Source: Croceibacterium_B sp963811255 (GTDB lineage: Bacteria > Pseudomonadota > Alphaproteobacteria > Sphingomonadales > Sphingomonadaceae). From it: a stretch of 64,000 nt of DNA. How positions within the stretch are numbered: position 1 is the first letter of the stretch; every line of letters starts with the position of its first letter. Location of the stretch: assembly GCA_963811255.1 (NCBI GenBank), contig CAWEQI010000003.1:682001-746000 (forward strand), written 5' to 3'. Below the pieces are notes generated by a model. That model was given only the letters and a program-made list of their open reading frames with translations, searched no databases and had not been told where the DNA came from. Below, piece by piece: positions 44,907-55,086 of the stretch. The translations under genes were made by a program, and so were the position numbers.

Positions 44907-45860
44907 ATGACGAGTGGGATCAAGACTGCGACGAGCGTCGAATCGGTCGAAACGCTGCTGCGCGACGAACTCGCGCAGGGCGATGCGATGCTCTCGACCG
45001 CCACGCCGATCCTGCGGCATCTGCTGGCCAACGACGACCAGGTGCTGTTCAGCGATGAAGTCGTCGCCCGGGTCAGAGGCATGCTGACCGACGTCGCGCG
45101 GCAATTGCTCCACGCGCAGGCGGAAGCCGCACAGATCGCCGACCGAACGGACTTCCTGGCCGAACGCGAAGACGAGCTTGCCGGCGCTTTGATCGAGGAG
45201 CCCGCGCTGCTCGCGCACGTCCATGCCGCGACGCTCGAAGCCAAGCTGGCGCTGCAGCTGCAGGCGCGCTGCAACTTCGATCCGGTGCTGCCGCCGTTGA
45301 TGCAGGAACTGGTCGCCTCAAAGGACGATGTGCTCGCCGGCTCGGCGATGGCGGTGATTGCCGCCCAGGCTCGGTTCATCCAGCACCACCGGCGCATGTC
45401 GCTACCGATCGGCGAGCTGCCCGGCGAATTGTTCCACAAGGCGCTGCTGGCGCTTCGCTCGCACGCGGGCGAAGCCGAGGATGCCGCCGCCGCCGAACGG
45501 GCGCTGCGCGACTCCTACGACGAGGTCCACAGCCGCCTGGGCCTGCTATCGCGCCTGATCATGCGCATGGGCAAGACCGCGCTGCGCGCGCTCGATCTCG
45601 ACAATGCCGGCCTGGCCATCTTCGCCACCGCGCTGGCCATGGCCTCGGACCAGGAGCGCGACCTGGCGGTCGTCTCGTTCTCCGACCGGCAGTTCGCCCG
45701 CCTGGCGATCGCGCTGCGCGCCGCCGGGCTCAAGCAGCCGGCGGTCGAGGAGCAGTTCCTGTTCCTGCACCCGGGCATCGAGCTGCCCGAAGGCTTCGAC
45801 AAGCTGAGCGCGGATCGCGCCGCGCTGCTGCTGGCCTCGTCCTCTCCGCAAGGCGCCTAG
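44907..45860 (+). CDS. Helical cytoplasmic protein, possibly DUF2336-like
   Basis: A 317-residue protein, almost all helix by composition, with no membrane segment. ATG 44907 is chosen because AAGG lies eight bases upstream; GTG 44898 is also in frame. Conserved-looking stretches are PILRHLLANDDQVLFSDEVV, FIQHHRRMSLPIGELPGELF and LALAMASDQERDLAVVSF. The layout suggests the DUF2336 group common in alphaproteobacteria, but I hold this loosely. Only four bases separate it from the kinase-like gene, so the two are likely cotranslated. Confidence 0.65.
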   Translation: MTSGIKTATSVESVETLLRDELAQGDAMLSTATPILRHLLANDDQVLFSDEVVARVRGMLTDVARQLLHAQAEAAQIADRTDFLAEREDELAGALIEEPALLAHVHAATLEAKLALQLQARCNFDPVLPPLMQELVASKDDVLAGSAMAVIAAQARFIQHHRRMSLPIGELPGELFHKALLALRSHAGEAEDAAAAERALRDSYDEVHSRLGLLSRLIMRMGKTALRALDLDNAGLAIFATALAMASDQERDLAVVSFSDRQFARLAIALRAAGLKQPAVEEQFLFLHPGIELPEGFDKLSADRAALLLASSSPQGA

Positions 45861-45864
45861 CGCA

Positions 45865-47253
45865 ATGGCCGCCAGCGCTGCGTTCTTCGCCAGGGCCCGG
45901 ACTGACGGGCGCGACTGGCTGGTCGAAGCCGACGAACCGCTCGCCAGCCTGCAACTGCGCAGCGGCGGCGAATTGCCGGGCATCGTCGCCACGCCGGCGC
46001 TGCTCGAGCTGGTGCGCAAGGCGCGCCGCTACGGGCTCAAGCTGGCCCGCGCGATCGAGGCGCAGGACGACCGCGAGCAGGTCACCGCCTGGGTCGAGGT
46101 CGAGCCGGAAACGGGCGGCGAGGGTTGCACGATCGGCCTCGCCAACTGGCAAACGGAGCCGTTGCCGACGGAAGACCTCGCCGCCGCCGAGGAACGCCGC
46201 GCGGCCATCGAGCGCCACCTGGCCGAGCTCAGCGCGCGCCTTGGCCCGGAGCAGGAAGTGCTGTCGGTCGTCTGCGACAGCGCGGAGTTGGCCGGGATCG
46301 CCGAGAAACTGCATCAGCGCCAGGGCCGGCGGTGGACGGAAAGCGTGGAGATCGAAGCCGACGGCCATGGCCAGGCGGGACACTGGCGCCTCCTCGATGG
46401 AGCGCGCGTCAACGTCCCCGGTTCGAACCGGCACTGGCAGGTGAAGTTATTGCCGCTCGGTGGTCCGGAAGCCGGGCAGACGGGCTTCGACCTGCTGCTG
46501 ATCGCCGACGAGCCGCCGCCGAAGCCGCAGCCTGCCTCGGGTGCGGAGCAGGCCATGCCCAACACCGCGATCGGCCGCGATATCGCTCCCGTGCTGCGCC
46601 AGCCGATCGCCCGCATCATCGCCAACGCCGAAACGATCCGCACGCAGCTCGCCGGCCCTTTGTCCGAGGAATACAGTAAGTACGCCGCCGATATCGCCAC
46701 CGCCGGCGAGCACCTGCTGGCGCTAGTCGACGACCTCGCCGACCTCGAAGTGGTCGAGGCGGAGGACTTTTCCGCTGCACCCGACAAGATCGACCTCGCC
46801 GACGTCGCCCGCCGCGCCGCGGGCATTCTCGGCGTTCGCGCGCGCGAACGCGGGATCGAGATCGATGCGCCGAAGGAAGACGAGAGCGTGCCGGCCGTTG
46901 GCGAGTTCCGGCGCGTGCTGCAGATCCTGCTCAACCTGCTAGGGAACGCCGTGCGTTATTCGCCCGAAGGCTCGCAGGTGTGGCTGCGCGCCGAAGCCGA
47001 GGATGGCCGTGCGCGGATAACCGTCGCCGACCAGGGCGAGGGGCTCAGCGCCGAACAGCAAGCGAAGGTGTTCGAAAAATTCGAACGCCTCGGCCGCAGC
47101 GGCGACGGCGGTTCGGGGCTGGGGCTGTATATCTCGCGCCGCCTCGCCCTTGCGATGAACGGCGAGCTGACGGTCGAGAGCGCGCCGGGGCAGGGCGCGC
47201 GCTTCACGCTCGACCTGCCGACTTACCAGGAACGGCGCAAGAAGCCGCGCTGA
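45865..47253 (+). CDS. Histidine kinase-like protein lacking the phospho-acceptor His
   Basis: A 462-residue soluble protein. Residues 1-225 are a sensor-like region without membrane spans. The dimerisation helix reads RDIAPVLRQPIARIIANAE (about 239-256), aligning with the HELRTPL box, but Pro242 replaces His and Val the following Glu. The ATP-binding domain looks complete: N box LNLLGNAVRYSP (N361), G1 DQGEG (389-393), F box KFERLG, G2 GSGLGL (416-421). So ATP could bind while autophosphorylation on the canonical His is impossible. It closes the four-gene cluster begun by the altered Hpt protein. Confidence 0.8.
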   Translation: MAASAAFFARARTDGRDWLVEADEPLASLQLRSGGELPGIVATPALLELVRKARRYGLKLARAIEAQDDREQVTAWVEVEPETGGEGCTIGLANWQTEPLPTEDLAAAEERRAAIERHLAELSARLGPEQEVLSVVCDSAELAGIAEKLHQRQGRRWTESVEIEADGHGQAGHWRLLDGARVNVPGSNRHWQVKLLPLGGPEAGQTGFDLLLIADEPPPKPQPASGAEQAMPNTAIGRDIAPVLRQPIARIIANAETIRTQLAGPLSEEYSKYAADIATAGEHLLALVDDLADLEVVEAEDFSAAPDKIDLADVARRAAGILGVRARERGIEIDAPKEDESVPAVGEFRRVLQILLNLLGNAVRYSPEGSQVWLRAEAEDGRARITVADQGEGLSAEQQAKVFEKFERLGRSGDGGSGLGLYISRRLALAMNGELTVESAPGQGARFTLDLPTYQERRKKPR

Positions 47254-47257
47254 AGGT

Positions 47258-48544
<1,287 letters not shown>

Positions 48545-48583
48545 ATCGCGTCTCCTTCAAGTTCGTGCCGCCGTGCCGGTTCG

Positions 48584-50005
48584 CTACGCCGGCTGCGCCT
48601 GCGCGTCGATCCGCGCGAGGCTCTCTTCCCGGCCGAGTAACGCCAGAACGTCGAAAATGCCCGGGGATGTGGTCTGCCCCGTCAGCGCCGCGCGGAGCGG
48701 CTGCGCAAGCTTGCCGAGGCCGAGCCCCTGCTCCTCCGCGTAGGCTTTCAGATTGGCCTCCAGGGCGGCGGTTGTCCAGTCCTGTTCGCTTTGCAGGCGC
48801 GTGGAAATCCGCACGAGGAGCGCCCTTGCGTCGTGGTCGAGCAGGGCCGCCGCCTGGTCGGTGAGCGCGAGCGGGCGGGTCTTGAACAGGAAGGCGGCCC
48901 CGTTCGCGAGCTCGTTCAGATCGCGCGCGCGGGTCTTGAGCACCGGCATCGCCTCGGTCAGCAGGGCCAGGTCGGCGTCGGCGCCGATTTTCGGGGCGAT
49001 CAGCTGGGCCAGGCGCTCGTCTTCGGCGGCGCGGATGTAATGGCCGTTCATGTTGAGCAGCTTCTTCATGTCGAACCGCGCCGGGCTCTTGCCGACGCCT
49101 TCGAGTGTGAACGCGCCGATCGCTTCCTCGCGGGTGAATTCCTCCTGATCGCCATGGCCCCAGCCGAGCCGCAGCAGGTAATTGAACAGCGACTCTGGCA
49201 GGATGCCGAATTCGTCGCGGTAGGCGTCGACGCCGAGCGCGCCGTGGCGCTTCGACAGCTTGGCCCCGTCAGGGCCGTGAATCAGCGGGATATGGGCGTA
49301 GACCGGATCGGGCCAGCCGCCCTCGATTGCGTCCATCGCGCGAATGATCGGCAGCTGGCGGAAGGCGTTGTTGAGGTGATCGTCGCCGCGGATCACGTGG
49401 GTCACGCCCATGTCGTGATCGTCGACCACCACCGCGAGCATGTAGGTCGGCGTGCCGTCGGCTCTCAGCAGGATGTAGTCGTCGAGCTCGGCGTTGCGCA
49501 CCGCGACGCGGCCTTGGACTCGATCCTCGATCACCGTTTCGCCCTCGTCAGGCGTCTTCAGGCGGATCACGAATGGCGCGCCGAGCGGGGCTTCCGCCGG
49601 GTCGCGGTGGCGCCAGCGGCCGTCGTAGCGCAGCGGCTGACGGGCCGCGCGCTGGGCCTCGCGCATCGCCTCGAGCTCCTCGGGGGTGGCGAAACATTTA
49701 TACGCGTGGCCGGCGGCGAGCAGCTTTTCGGCGACTTCGACGTGGCGTGCGCCGCGTTCGGACTGGAATACGGTCTCTTCGTCCCATCCGAGGCCGAGCC
49801 AGTCCAGCCCGTCGAGGATCGCGTCGATCGCCGCCTGGGTCGAGCGCTTGCGGTCGGTGTCCTCGATTCTGAGCAGCGCCTTGCCGCCGTGGTGGCGAGC
49901 GTAAAGCCAGTTGAAAAGCGCGGTGCGGGCGCCGCCGATGTGCAGGAACCCAGTGGGCGAGGGCGCGAAGCGGGTCACCACCGTTCCGTCGCTGCCGCTT
50001 GCCAT
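48584..50005 (-). CDS. gltX: Glutamyl-tRNA synthetase
   Basis: A 473-residue class I synthetase. The HIGH box is FLHIGGARTALFNWL at the N-terminus, and the KMSKS-type loop is AKLSKRHGALG. The SWIM-like zinc Cys cluster of some GluRS is absent. The frame is open far upstream, but ATG 50005 (MASGSDGTVVTRFAPSPTG) fits the family. It begins only 20 bases from the divergent comEC start, so the two must share regulatory DNA. Confidence 0.96.
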   Translation of the reverse strand: MASGSDGTVVTRFAPSPTGFLHIGGARTALFNWLYARHHGGKALLRIEDTDRKRSTQAAIDAILDGLDWLGLGWDEETVFQSERGARHVEVAEKLLAAGHAYKCFATPEELEAMREAQRAARQPLRYDGRWRHRDPAEAPLGAPFVIRLKTPDEGETVIEDRVQGRVAVRNAELDDYILLRADGTPTYMLAVVVDDHDMGVTHVIRGDDHLNNAFRQLPIIRAMDAIEGGWPDPVYAHIPLIHGPDGAKLSKRHGALGVDAYRDEFGILPESLFNYLLRLGWGHGDQEEFTREEAIGAFTLEGVGKSPARFDMKKLLNMNGHYIRAAEDERLAQLIAPKIGADADLALLTEAMPVLKTRARDLNELANGAAFLFKTRPLALTDQAAALLDHDARALLVRISTRLQSEQDWTTAALEANLKAYAEEQGLGLGKLAQPLRAALTGQTTSPGIFDVLALLGREESLARIDAQAQPA

Positions 50006-50025
50006 ACCTGCCGGTTTCCTCTCCA

Positions 50026-51948
50026 ATGGGTTCGCAAATGGCCACGCGCACTCTGGTTCCGCTTGGGGAGGAGCCTGGCGATGCTGCGTTGCAGCAGACG
50101 CCTTGGCGAAAGCGCGCCCGCTTGTCCAGCGTGGGCGATGCGGCTGAGGGCTTCCTCGCTCGCGCCGGGTTCGACCGCGGGCCGTGGCTCGCGGTTGCTC
50201 TCGCGGGCGGGATCGGCGCCTGGTTCGCGCTGCCGGGCCCCGCGTGGTGGGTCGCCGCGATCGCTGCCGGGCTGATGGTGGCGCTGGGCGCGCTGGCGAT
50301 CTGGCGCGGGGTCGAGACGCGGGTGAACCTGATGGTCGCGTGCGTCGGGCTCGGGCTGGTCGGCGCAACCGGCGTGGCGCTGATCTGGGCGCGATCGGAG
50401 ATGGTCGGCGCGCGGCCGATCGACCACGCCGCATCGGTGACCCTGGCCGGCACCGTGCTGCAGCGGATCGAACAGCCGGCCGACCAGCGCGTTCGGCTGG
50501 TGCTGGCGACCCGCGACACGGCGGGCCAGCCGATCAAGGTGCGCGTCAACCTGCCGCTGGAGCGGGACACACCCGCGCTCAGGGAGGGCGCGGTGATTCG
50601 CCTGAAAGCCCGGCTGATGCCTCCCGCGCCGCCGATGCTGCCCGGCGGCTACGATTTCGCCCGCGCTGCCTGGTTCGAGGGGTACGCCGCGACGGGCGGC
50701 GTGCAGGGGCGGGTGACGGTGCTGGCACCAGCCCACGGCGCGCCGCTGCTCGCCGGTCTCCAGCGCCGCCTGTCGCAACACGTACGGCGGCAGCTTGCGG
50801 GTTCGCCGGGCACCATCGCCGCGGCTTTCGCCAGCGGCGACCGCGGGGCGATTGCGCAGGACGATCAGCAGGCGATGCGGGACGCCGGGCTGACGCACCT
50901 GCTATCGATCAGCGGGCTGCATGTGAGCGCGGTGATCGCCGGGGCCTATTTTCTCTCGCTGACGCTGATGGCACTGTGGCCGTGGCTGGCCTTGCGCGTG
51001 CGGCTGCCGCTGGTGGCGGCGGGCGTCGCCGCGCTGGCCGGCATCGGTTACACGCTGCTGACCGGCGCCCATGTTCCGACGGTACGCAGCTGCGTGGGAG
51101 CGGTGCTGGTGCTCGGCGCCTTGGCGCTGGGCCGCGAGGCGCTGAGCTTGCGGATGTTGGCTGTGGCCGCGGTGTTCGTGCTGCTGCTGCTGTGGCCCGA
51201 CTCGCTGGTCGGGCCGAGCTTCCAACTGAGTTTTGCCGCTGTCATCGCGATCATTTCGCTGCACGCTTCGGCGCCGATGCGGGCCTTCCTGGCGCCGCGT
51301 GAGGAAGGTCTTCCGATGCGGATCGGGCGCAACATGGCGATGCTGCTACTGACCGGCTTCGTGATCGAGATCGCGCTGATGCCGATCGTGCTGTTCCACT
51401 TTCACCGGGCGGGCATCTACGGCGCGTTCGCCAATGTGATCGCAATTCCGCTGGTGACGTTCGCGTCGATGCCGCTGATCGCGCTGGCGCTGGCGCTCGA
51501 CCTCGTCGGACTCGGTGCGCCGGTGTGGTGGTTGGCTGGAAAGTCGCTCGAGGTGCTGCTGTGGATCGCGCACCTCGCCGCCGCACAGCCGAGCGCGGTC
51601 AAGCTGATGCCGCAAATGGGACTCGGCACATTCGCGCTGTTCGTGGCCGGCGGGCTGTGGCTGGCGCTGTGGCGGGGGAAGGCGCGGCTGTGGGGGCTTG
51701 CTCCGGCGCTCGCGGCGGTCGGGCTGATGCTGGCGACTCCGGCGCCCGATCTGCTGATCGCCGGCGACGGGCGCAACGTCGGCATCGTCGCCGACGACGG
51801 CACGCTGCTGATGCTGCGCAACAGCCGCAGCGAATTCACCCGCGACAACCTTAAGGAAATGGCCGGAGTGGCGGTCGATCCGGTGCCGCTGGACGGTCGG
51901 CCCGGCGCCGAGTGCAATCTCGACTTCTGTTCGCTGACCTTGCACTGA
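50026..51948 (+). CDS. comEC: ComEC/Rec2 DNA-uptake channel, ended early by an in-frame TGA
   Basis: A 640-residue polytopic inner-membrane protein that carries single-stranded DNA into the cytoplasm during transformation. After a basic N-terminus and membrane segments come the N-terminal OB-like DUF4131 region and the competence domain with HLLSISGLHVSAVIAG. The C-terminal part (VGIVADDGTLLMLRNSRSEF) begins the nuclease-like domain. TGA at 51946-51948 stops it, but the same frame continues with matching sequence to 52209. ATG 50026 or 50038 may be the start; no strong ribosome site is seen. Confidence 0.85.
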   Translation: MGSQMATRTLVPLGEEPGDAALQQTPWRKRARLSSVGDAAEGFLARAGFDRGPWLAVALAGGIGAWFALPGPAWWVAAIAAGLMVALGALAIWRGVETRVNLMVACVGLGLVGATGVALIWARSEMVGARPIDHAASVTLAGTVLQRIEQPADQRVRLVLATRDTAGQPIKVRVNLPLERDTPALREGAVIRLKARLMPPAPPMLPGGYDFARAAWFEGYAATGGVQGRVTVLAPAHGAPLLAGLQRRLSQHVRRQLAGSPGTIAAAFASGDRGAIAQDDQQAMRDAGLTHLLSISGLHVSAVIAGAYFLSLTLMALWPWLALRVRLPLVAAGVAALAGIGYTLLTGAHVPTVRSCVGAVLVLGALALGREALSLRMLAVAAVFVLLLLWPDSLVGPSFQLSFAAVIAIISLHASAPMRAFLAPREEGLPMRIGRNMAMLLLTGFVIEIALMPIVLFHFHRAGIYGAFANVIAIPLVTFASMPLIALALALDLVGLGAPVWWLAGKSLEVLLWIAHLAAAQPSAVKLMPQMGLGTFALFVAGGLWLALWRGKARLWGLAPALAAVGLMLATPAPDLLIAGDGRNVGIVADDGTLLMLRNSRSEFTRDNLKEMAGVAVDPVPLDGRPGAECNLDFCSLTLH

Positions 51949-52209
51949 GCCGGCCGCGACTGGCGGCTGCTGATGAGCCGCAGCGACTATCTGGTCGACG
52001 CCAAGGTGCTCGCCGCCGCCTGCGCCCGGGCGGACATTGTCATTTCGGACCGCTGGCTGCCGCGCGCTTGCGTGCCGCGGGTGCTCAAGGCCGACGGGCG
52101 GATGCTGGCGCAGACAGGAGGCCTATCGGTGATCCTCGGCAAACCGCTGAAGATCGACACGGTCGCTTCGAGCCAGGGCCAGCATGGCTGGTGGCGGAAA
52201 GGTCAGTGA
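51949..52209 (+). pseudogene. C-terminal remainder of comEC after the in-frame stop
   Basis: This is the same frame as comEC, beginning AGRDWRLLMSRSDYLVD and continuing with AADIVISDRWLPRACVPRV-like sequence, which is how sphingomonad ComEC proteins normally end. It runs to TGA 52207-52209 and overlaps the convergent lexA stop by seven bases. A single TGA for CGA or GGA change would explain the break. A GTG or ATG restart (ATG 51973) is possible but has no ribosome site. Confidence 0.7.
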
Positions 52210-52892
52210 TATCGCCGCAACAGACCGGCCAGCTTGCCCTGGACCTGGACTTCCTCGGGGCGGTAAATCTGCGGATCGTAGGCTCCGTTGGCCGGGTCGA
52301 GGCGGATCATGCCATCTTCGCGGCGCAGGTACTTGAGGGTCGCTTCCTCGTCGCGGACGAGGGCGACGACGATCTCGCCGTCGCGCGCGGTGTCGGTCTT
52401 GCGCACCAGCGCATAGTCCCCGTCGAGGATACCGGCGTCGATCATCGAATCGCCGGAGACCTCGAGCGCGTAATGCTCGCCCGCGCCGAGCAGCGCGGCG
52501 GGCACCGGCAGCGTGCGGTCGCTTTCGAGCGCCTCGATCGGCACGCCAGCGGCGATGCGGCCGTGAAGGGGGATTTCGACAACGTCGTTGGCCGGAGCCG
52601 GTGCCGAGCTGGGCGGAGTGGCGATTCGAGTGACCCTGTCGTTGGCCGGAGTCGGGGCGCGCTTGCCGGACGTCACGTCCTCCGGTTGGCGCAGCACTTC
52701 CAGCGCGCGCGCGCGATTGGGCAGCCTGCGGATAAAGCCGCGCTCCTCGAGCGCCGAGATCAGCCGGTGGACGCCCGACTTGCTCTTGAGATCGAGCGCG
52801 TCCTTCATTTCTTCGAACGAGGGGGAAATGCCGGTTTCTTCCAGCCGGCGCTGGATGAACAGGAGGAGTTCGTGCTGCTTGGCGGTCAACAT
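52203..52892 (-). CDS. lexA: SOS repressor LexA
   Basis: A 229-residue repressor of the SOS regulon. The winged-helix DNA-binding domain covers about residues 1-65 (LTAKQHELLLFIQRRLEETG, then SKSGVHRLISALEERGFI). The self-cleavage site is Ala115-Gly116 in RIAAGVPIEA, and the catalytic dyad is Ser149 (SGDSM) and Lys187 (TLKYLRR). I use ATG 52892 (MLTAKQ), not the upstream in-frame start. A LexA box lies 28 bases upstream, giving autoregulation. Confidence 0.97.
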   Translation of the reverse strand: MLTAKQHELLLFIQRRLEETGISPSFEEMKDALDLKSKSGVHRLISALEERGFIRRLPNRARALEVLRQPEDVTSGKRAPTPANDRVTRIATPPSSAPAPANDVVEIPLHGRIAAGVPIEALESDRTLPVPAALLGAGEHYALEVSGDSMIDAGILDGDYALVRKTDTARDGEIVVALVRDEEATLKYLRREDGMIRLDPANGAYDPQIYRPEEVQVQGKLAGLLRRYH

Positions 52893-52920
52893 GGGGCGCT
52901 CTCCGCGATGTTCCGTTATG

Positions 52921-52935
52921 GAACGAACGCGGAAC
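52921..52935 (-). promoter_or_regulatory. LexA box upstream of lexA
   Basis: On the minus strand GTTCCGCGTTCGTTC, an exact GTTC-N7-GTTC, sits 28 bases ahead of the lexA start in the gap after moeA. An adjoining GTTC-N7-GAAC palindrome (52910-52924) could let a second dimer bind. Confidence 0.85.
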
Positions 52936-52959
52936 AATTAGGCAACTTGCGAACCGCCG

Positions 52960-54166
52960 TCAAGCCATGCCGCCATTTTCGAGCCAATAAGCGGTCACAA
53001 GCGCGCCGGGGGTCGCTGCCGGAGCGTCTGGCGGCCGCTCGATCAGCACCTCCGCGCGGGCCAGGGCCGCCAGCGCGCTGCTGTCCTGTTCGGCGACCGG
53101 CACGAGGGAATCGCCGTCGAGTTCGCGCGCGGACGAATTCCATTCGGCTGCCGGCGGCGGGCAGGGCTGCGCCGAGCCGCATCGGCACACCGCGCGGCAG
53201 CGGGTGACGCGCGCCGCCGAGCGCCCGCAGCAGCGGCAGCAGGAACAGGAACGCGGTGACGTAGCTCGAGACCGGATTGCCCGGCAGGCCGAGAATCCAT
53301 TGCCGCCCGCGCCGGGCGACGAGGAGCGGCTTGCCCGGACGCATGGCGACTCGCCAGAAGTCGATCGTCGCGCCCCACTGCTCGAGCGCTGGGCGCACGA
53401 GATCGTGATCGCCGACCGAGGCGCCGCCACTGGTGACGATCACATCCGCATCGGCGGCTTCGTCGAGCGCCGCGAGTATGGCGTCGAGATTGTCCGGCAC
53501 CGGGCCAAGCCGGGCGATCGCGCCGGCATGGGGTGCCGCCATGGCGGCGAGCATCGGGCCGTTGCTGGCCGGGATCTGGTGCGGCGCGCAGGCGGTGGGG
53601 TCGGCGCTCAGTTCGTCGCCGCTGTCGAGCACCGCCAGCGAGGGGAGGACGCGGACCGGCAGTTCGACGTGTCCGGACGCGATCGCCAGGGCCAGCTGGG
53701 CCGGCCCCACGCGCGTTCCGGCCGCCATCACCCCCTCCCGGTTGCGGAAATCGAAGCCGGCGCGGCGAACGTGGCGCGCCGACGGCTCGCCTTCGCCGTT
53801 GAGCGCGAGCCTGTCGCCGTCGCGCGTGGCGTTTTCCTGCAGCAGCACCGCGCAATCGCCCGCCGGCATCAGCGCGCCGGTCGAGATGCGGATCGCTTCG
53901 CCATCCGCCAGCTCTCCCTCGAACGGGTGCCCCGCCGCGCTTTCCCCGACGACGCGCCACGGTCCGGCCGGATCGTCCGCCCTGACCGCATAGCCGTCCA
54001 TCGCCGAGAGGTCGGCGGTCGGCTGTGCGCGCCGCGCGAGCAGGGGCTTGGCGAGATAGCGGCCGATCGCCTTTTGCGCGGCCACCGTCTCGATGGGCAG
54101 CGGCTCGACTTGCGCCAGCAGCCGCGCCTGCGCCTCGGCGAGCGGCAGCGGCGGAGGCGGGCTCAT
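52960..54166 (-). CDS. moeA: Molybdopterin molybdotransferase MoeA, frameshifted
   Basis: An enzyme of 401 residues, once one base is removed, that inserts molybdate into adenylated molybdopterin. Seen are SAMDGYAVRADD, RISTGALMPAGDCAVLLQENA, SGGASVGDHDLV, MRPGKPLLVARRG and LGLPGNPVSSYV. The frame breaks after RMEFVRA at the alternating CG run 53124-53132; removing one base there gives AELDGDSLVPVAEQDSSALAALA and the normal MoeA end at 52960. Its ATG 54166 overlaps the moaC stop by four bases. Without the correction the frame runs on to 52916 in Arg-rich sequence, over the lexA operator. Confidence 0.88.
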
Positions 54167-54636
54167 TCCGGGGCGCGCCAGGCGCCGCTCTTGCCGCCGG
54201 TCTTCTCGAGCAGGCGCACGCCCTCGATCATCATGCCCTTGTCGAGCGCTTTGGCCATGTCGTAAATTGTCAGGAGTGCGACGGAAGCAGCTGTCATTGC
54301 TTCCATTTCCACGCCTGTCTTGCCAGTGAGCGAGGCCATGGCGGTGGCGCGGACGGCGTCCTCTTCGATGACAAAGCCGACGTGCACCGCGTCGAGCGAC
54401 AACGGATGGCACAGCGGGATCAGCTCGGCGGTCTTCTTGGCGGCCATAATCCCGGCGATGCGCGCGGCGGCGAGCACGTCGCCCTTCGGGCCGCTGCCTT
54501 CGCGCACGGCCGTGAGCGCTTCGGCCGACATGCGGATGCGGCCGGTGGCGGTGGCCGAGCGGGCGGTCTCGGGCTTGCCACTGACATCGACCATTCGCGC
54601 CGCGCCTTGCGAGTCGAGGTGGGTGAGTTGGGTCAT
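54163..54636 (-). CDS. moaC: Cyclic pyranopterin monophosphate synthase
   Basis: A 157-residue enzyme of molybdenum cofactor synthesis acting with MoaA to form the pyranopterin ring. The family motifs TAELIPLCHPL and GVEMEAMTAASVALLTIYDM are clear. ATG 54636 (MTQLTHLD) is the start; upstream frame is not protein-like. It is coupled to moeA by an ATGA overlap in the order moaC-moeA-lexA, which is common in alphaproteobacteria. Confidence 0.96.
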   Translation of the reverse strand: MTQLTHLDSQGAARMVDVSGKPETARSATATGRIRMSAEALTAVREGSGPKGDVLAAARIAGIMAAKKTAELIPLCHPLSLDAVHVGFVIEEDAVRATAMASLTGKTGVEMEAMTAASVALLTIYDMAKALDKGMMIEGVRLLEKTGGKSGAWRAPE

Positions 54637-54668
54637 GATTCGGCCGCGAAGTTTACACCGGCCGGACA

Positions 54669-54681
54669 ACTGTGACACAGT
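54669..54681. promoter_or_regulatory. Operator-like palindrome upstream of moaC
   Basis: A perfect 13-base palindrome ACTGTGACACAGT lies 33 bases upstream of moaC in the 235-base gap to the next plus-strand gene. No factor can be named. I saw no Moco-type riboswitch fold in this gap and nothing else to annotate. Confidence 0.3.
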
Positions 54682-54871
54682 CCGTGGGCAAGATGGCACC
54701 TCGCCTGAGGGCGGGCGGAAACGGCGGAATTCTGCGGTCTGGCGAGCGGCATCATGCCGCGCCTCATGACAGATCGAGCCCGTGTAGGACAGACGAAATC
54801 GGCCTTGGCGAGAGCGGCTTTCCGACACGATGGATTGGCCGACCGGCAGCGACAGACTATCGGCAGAGCCG

Positions 54872-55081
54872 ATGTACGTGATCATCGTCGATATCTGTGC
54901 CGGCCTGCTGGTGATCGGCGGCCTCGCCCTGCTGGCGCACGGCCTCGGCCGTTCCGATCGGGCTCGCCGGGAGGGAGGCGATCCGGGGACCTATGCCCGG
55001 CGCATCGCCGGAACCATGATCGCCGCGTTCGGGCTGGCGCTCGGGCTGATGGTGACGCTATTCCATTTTGCGTCGGGGTGA
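54872..55081 (+). CDS. Small membrane protein (69 aa)
   Basis: MYVIIVDICAGLLVIGGLALLAHGL forms one membrane segment, a basic linker (RSDRARREGGD) follows, and IAGTMIAAFGLALGLMVTLF a second, with the linker likely cytoplasmic. ATG 54872 is chosen as the first codon giving a hydrophobic N-terminus; the ribosome site is weak. It converges with another small membrane protein gene five bases away. No family recognised, and I am only moderately sure it is expressed. Confidence 0.5.
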   Translation: MYVIIVDICAGLLVIGGLALLAHGLGRSDRARREGGDPGTYARRIAGTMIAAFGLALGLMVTLFHFASG

Positions 55082-55086
55082 CGCCG

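Noticed and set aside
53124..53132. Programmed frameshifting in moeA
   Set aside because: An alternating CG run is not a known slippery site and there is no stimulatory stop or structure. An indel or sequence error is simpler.
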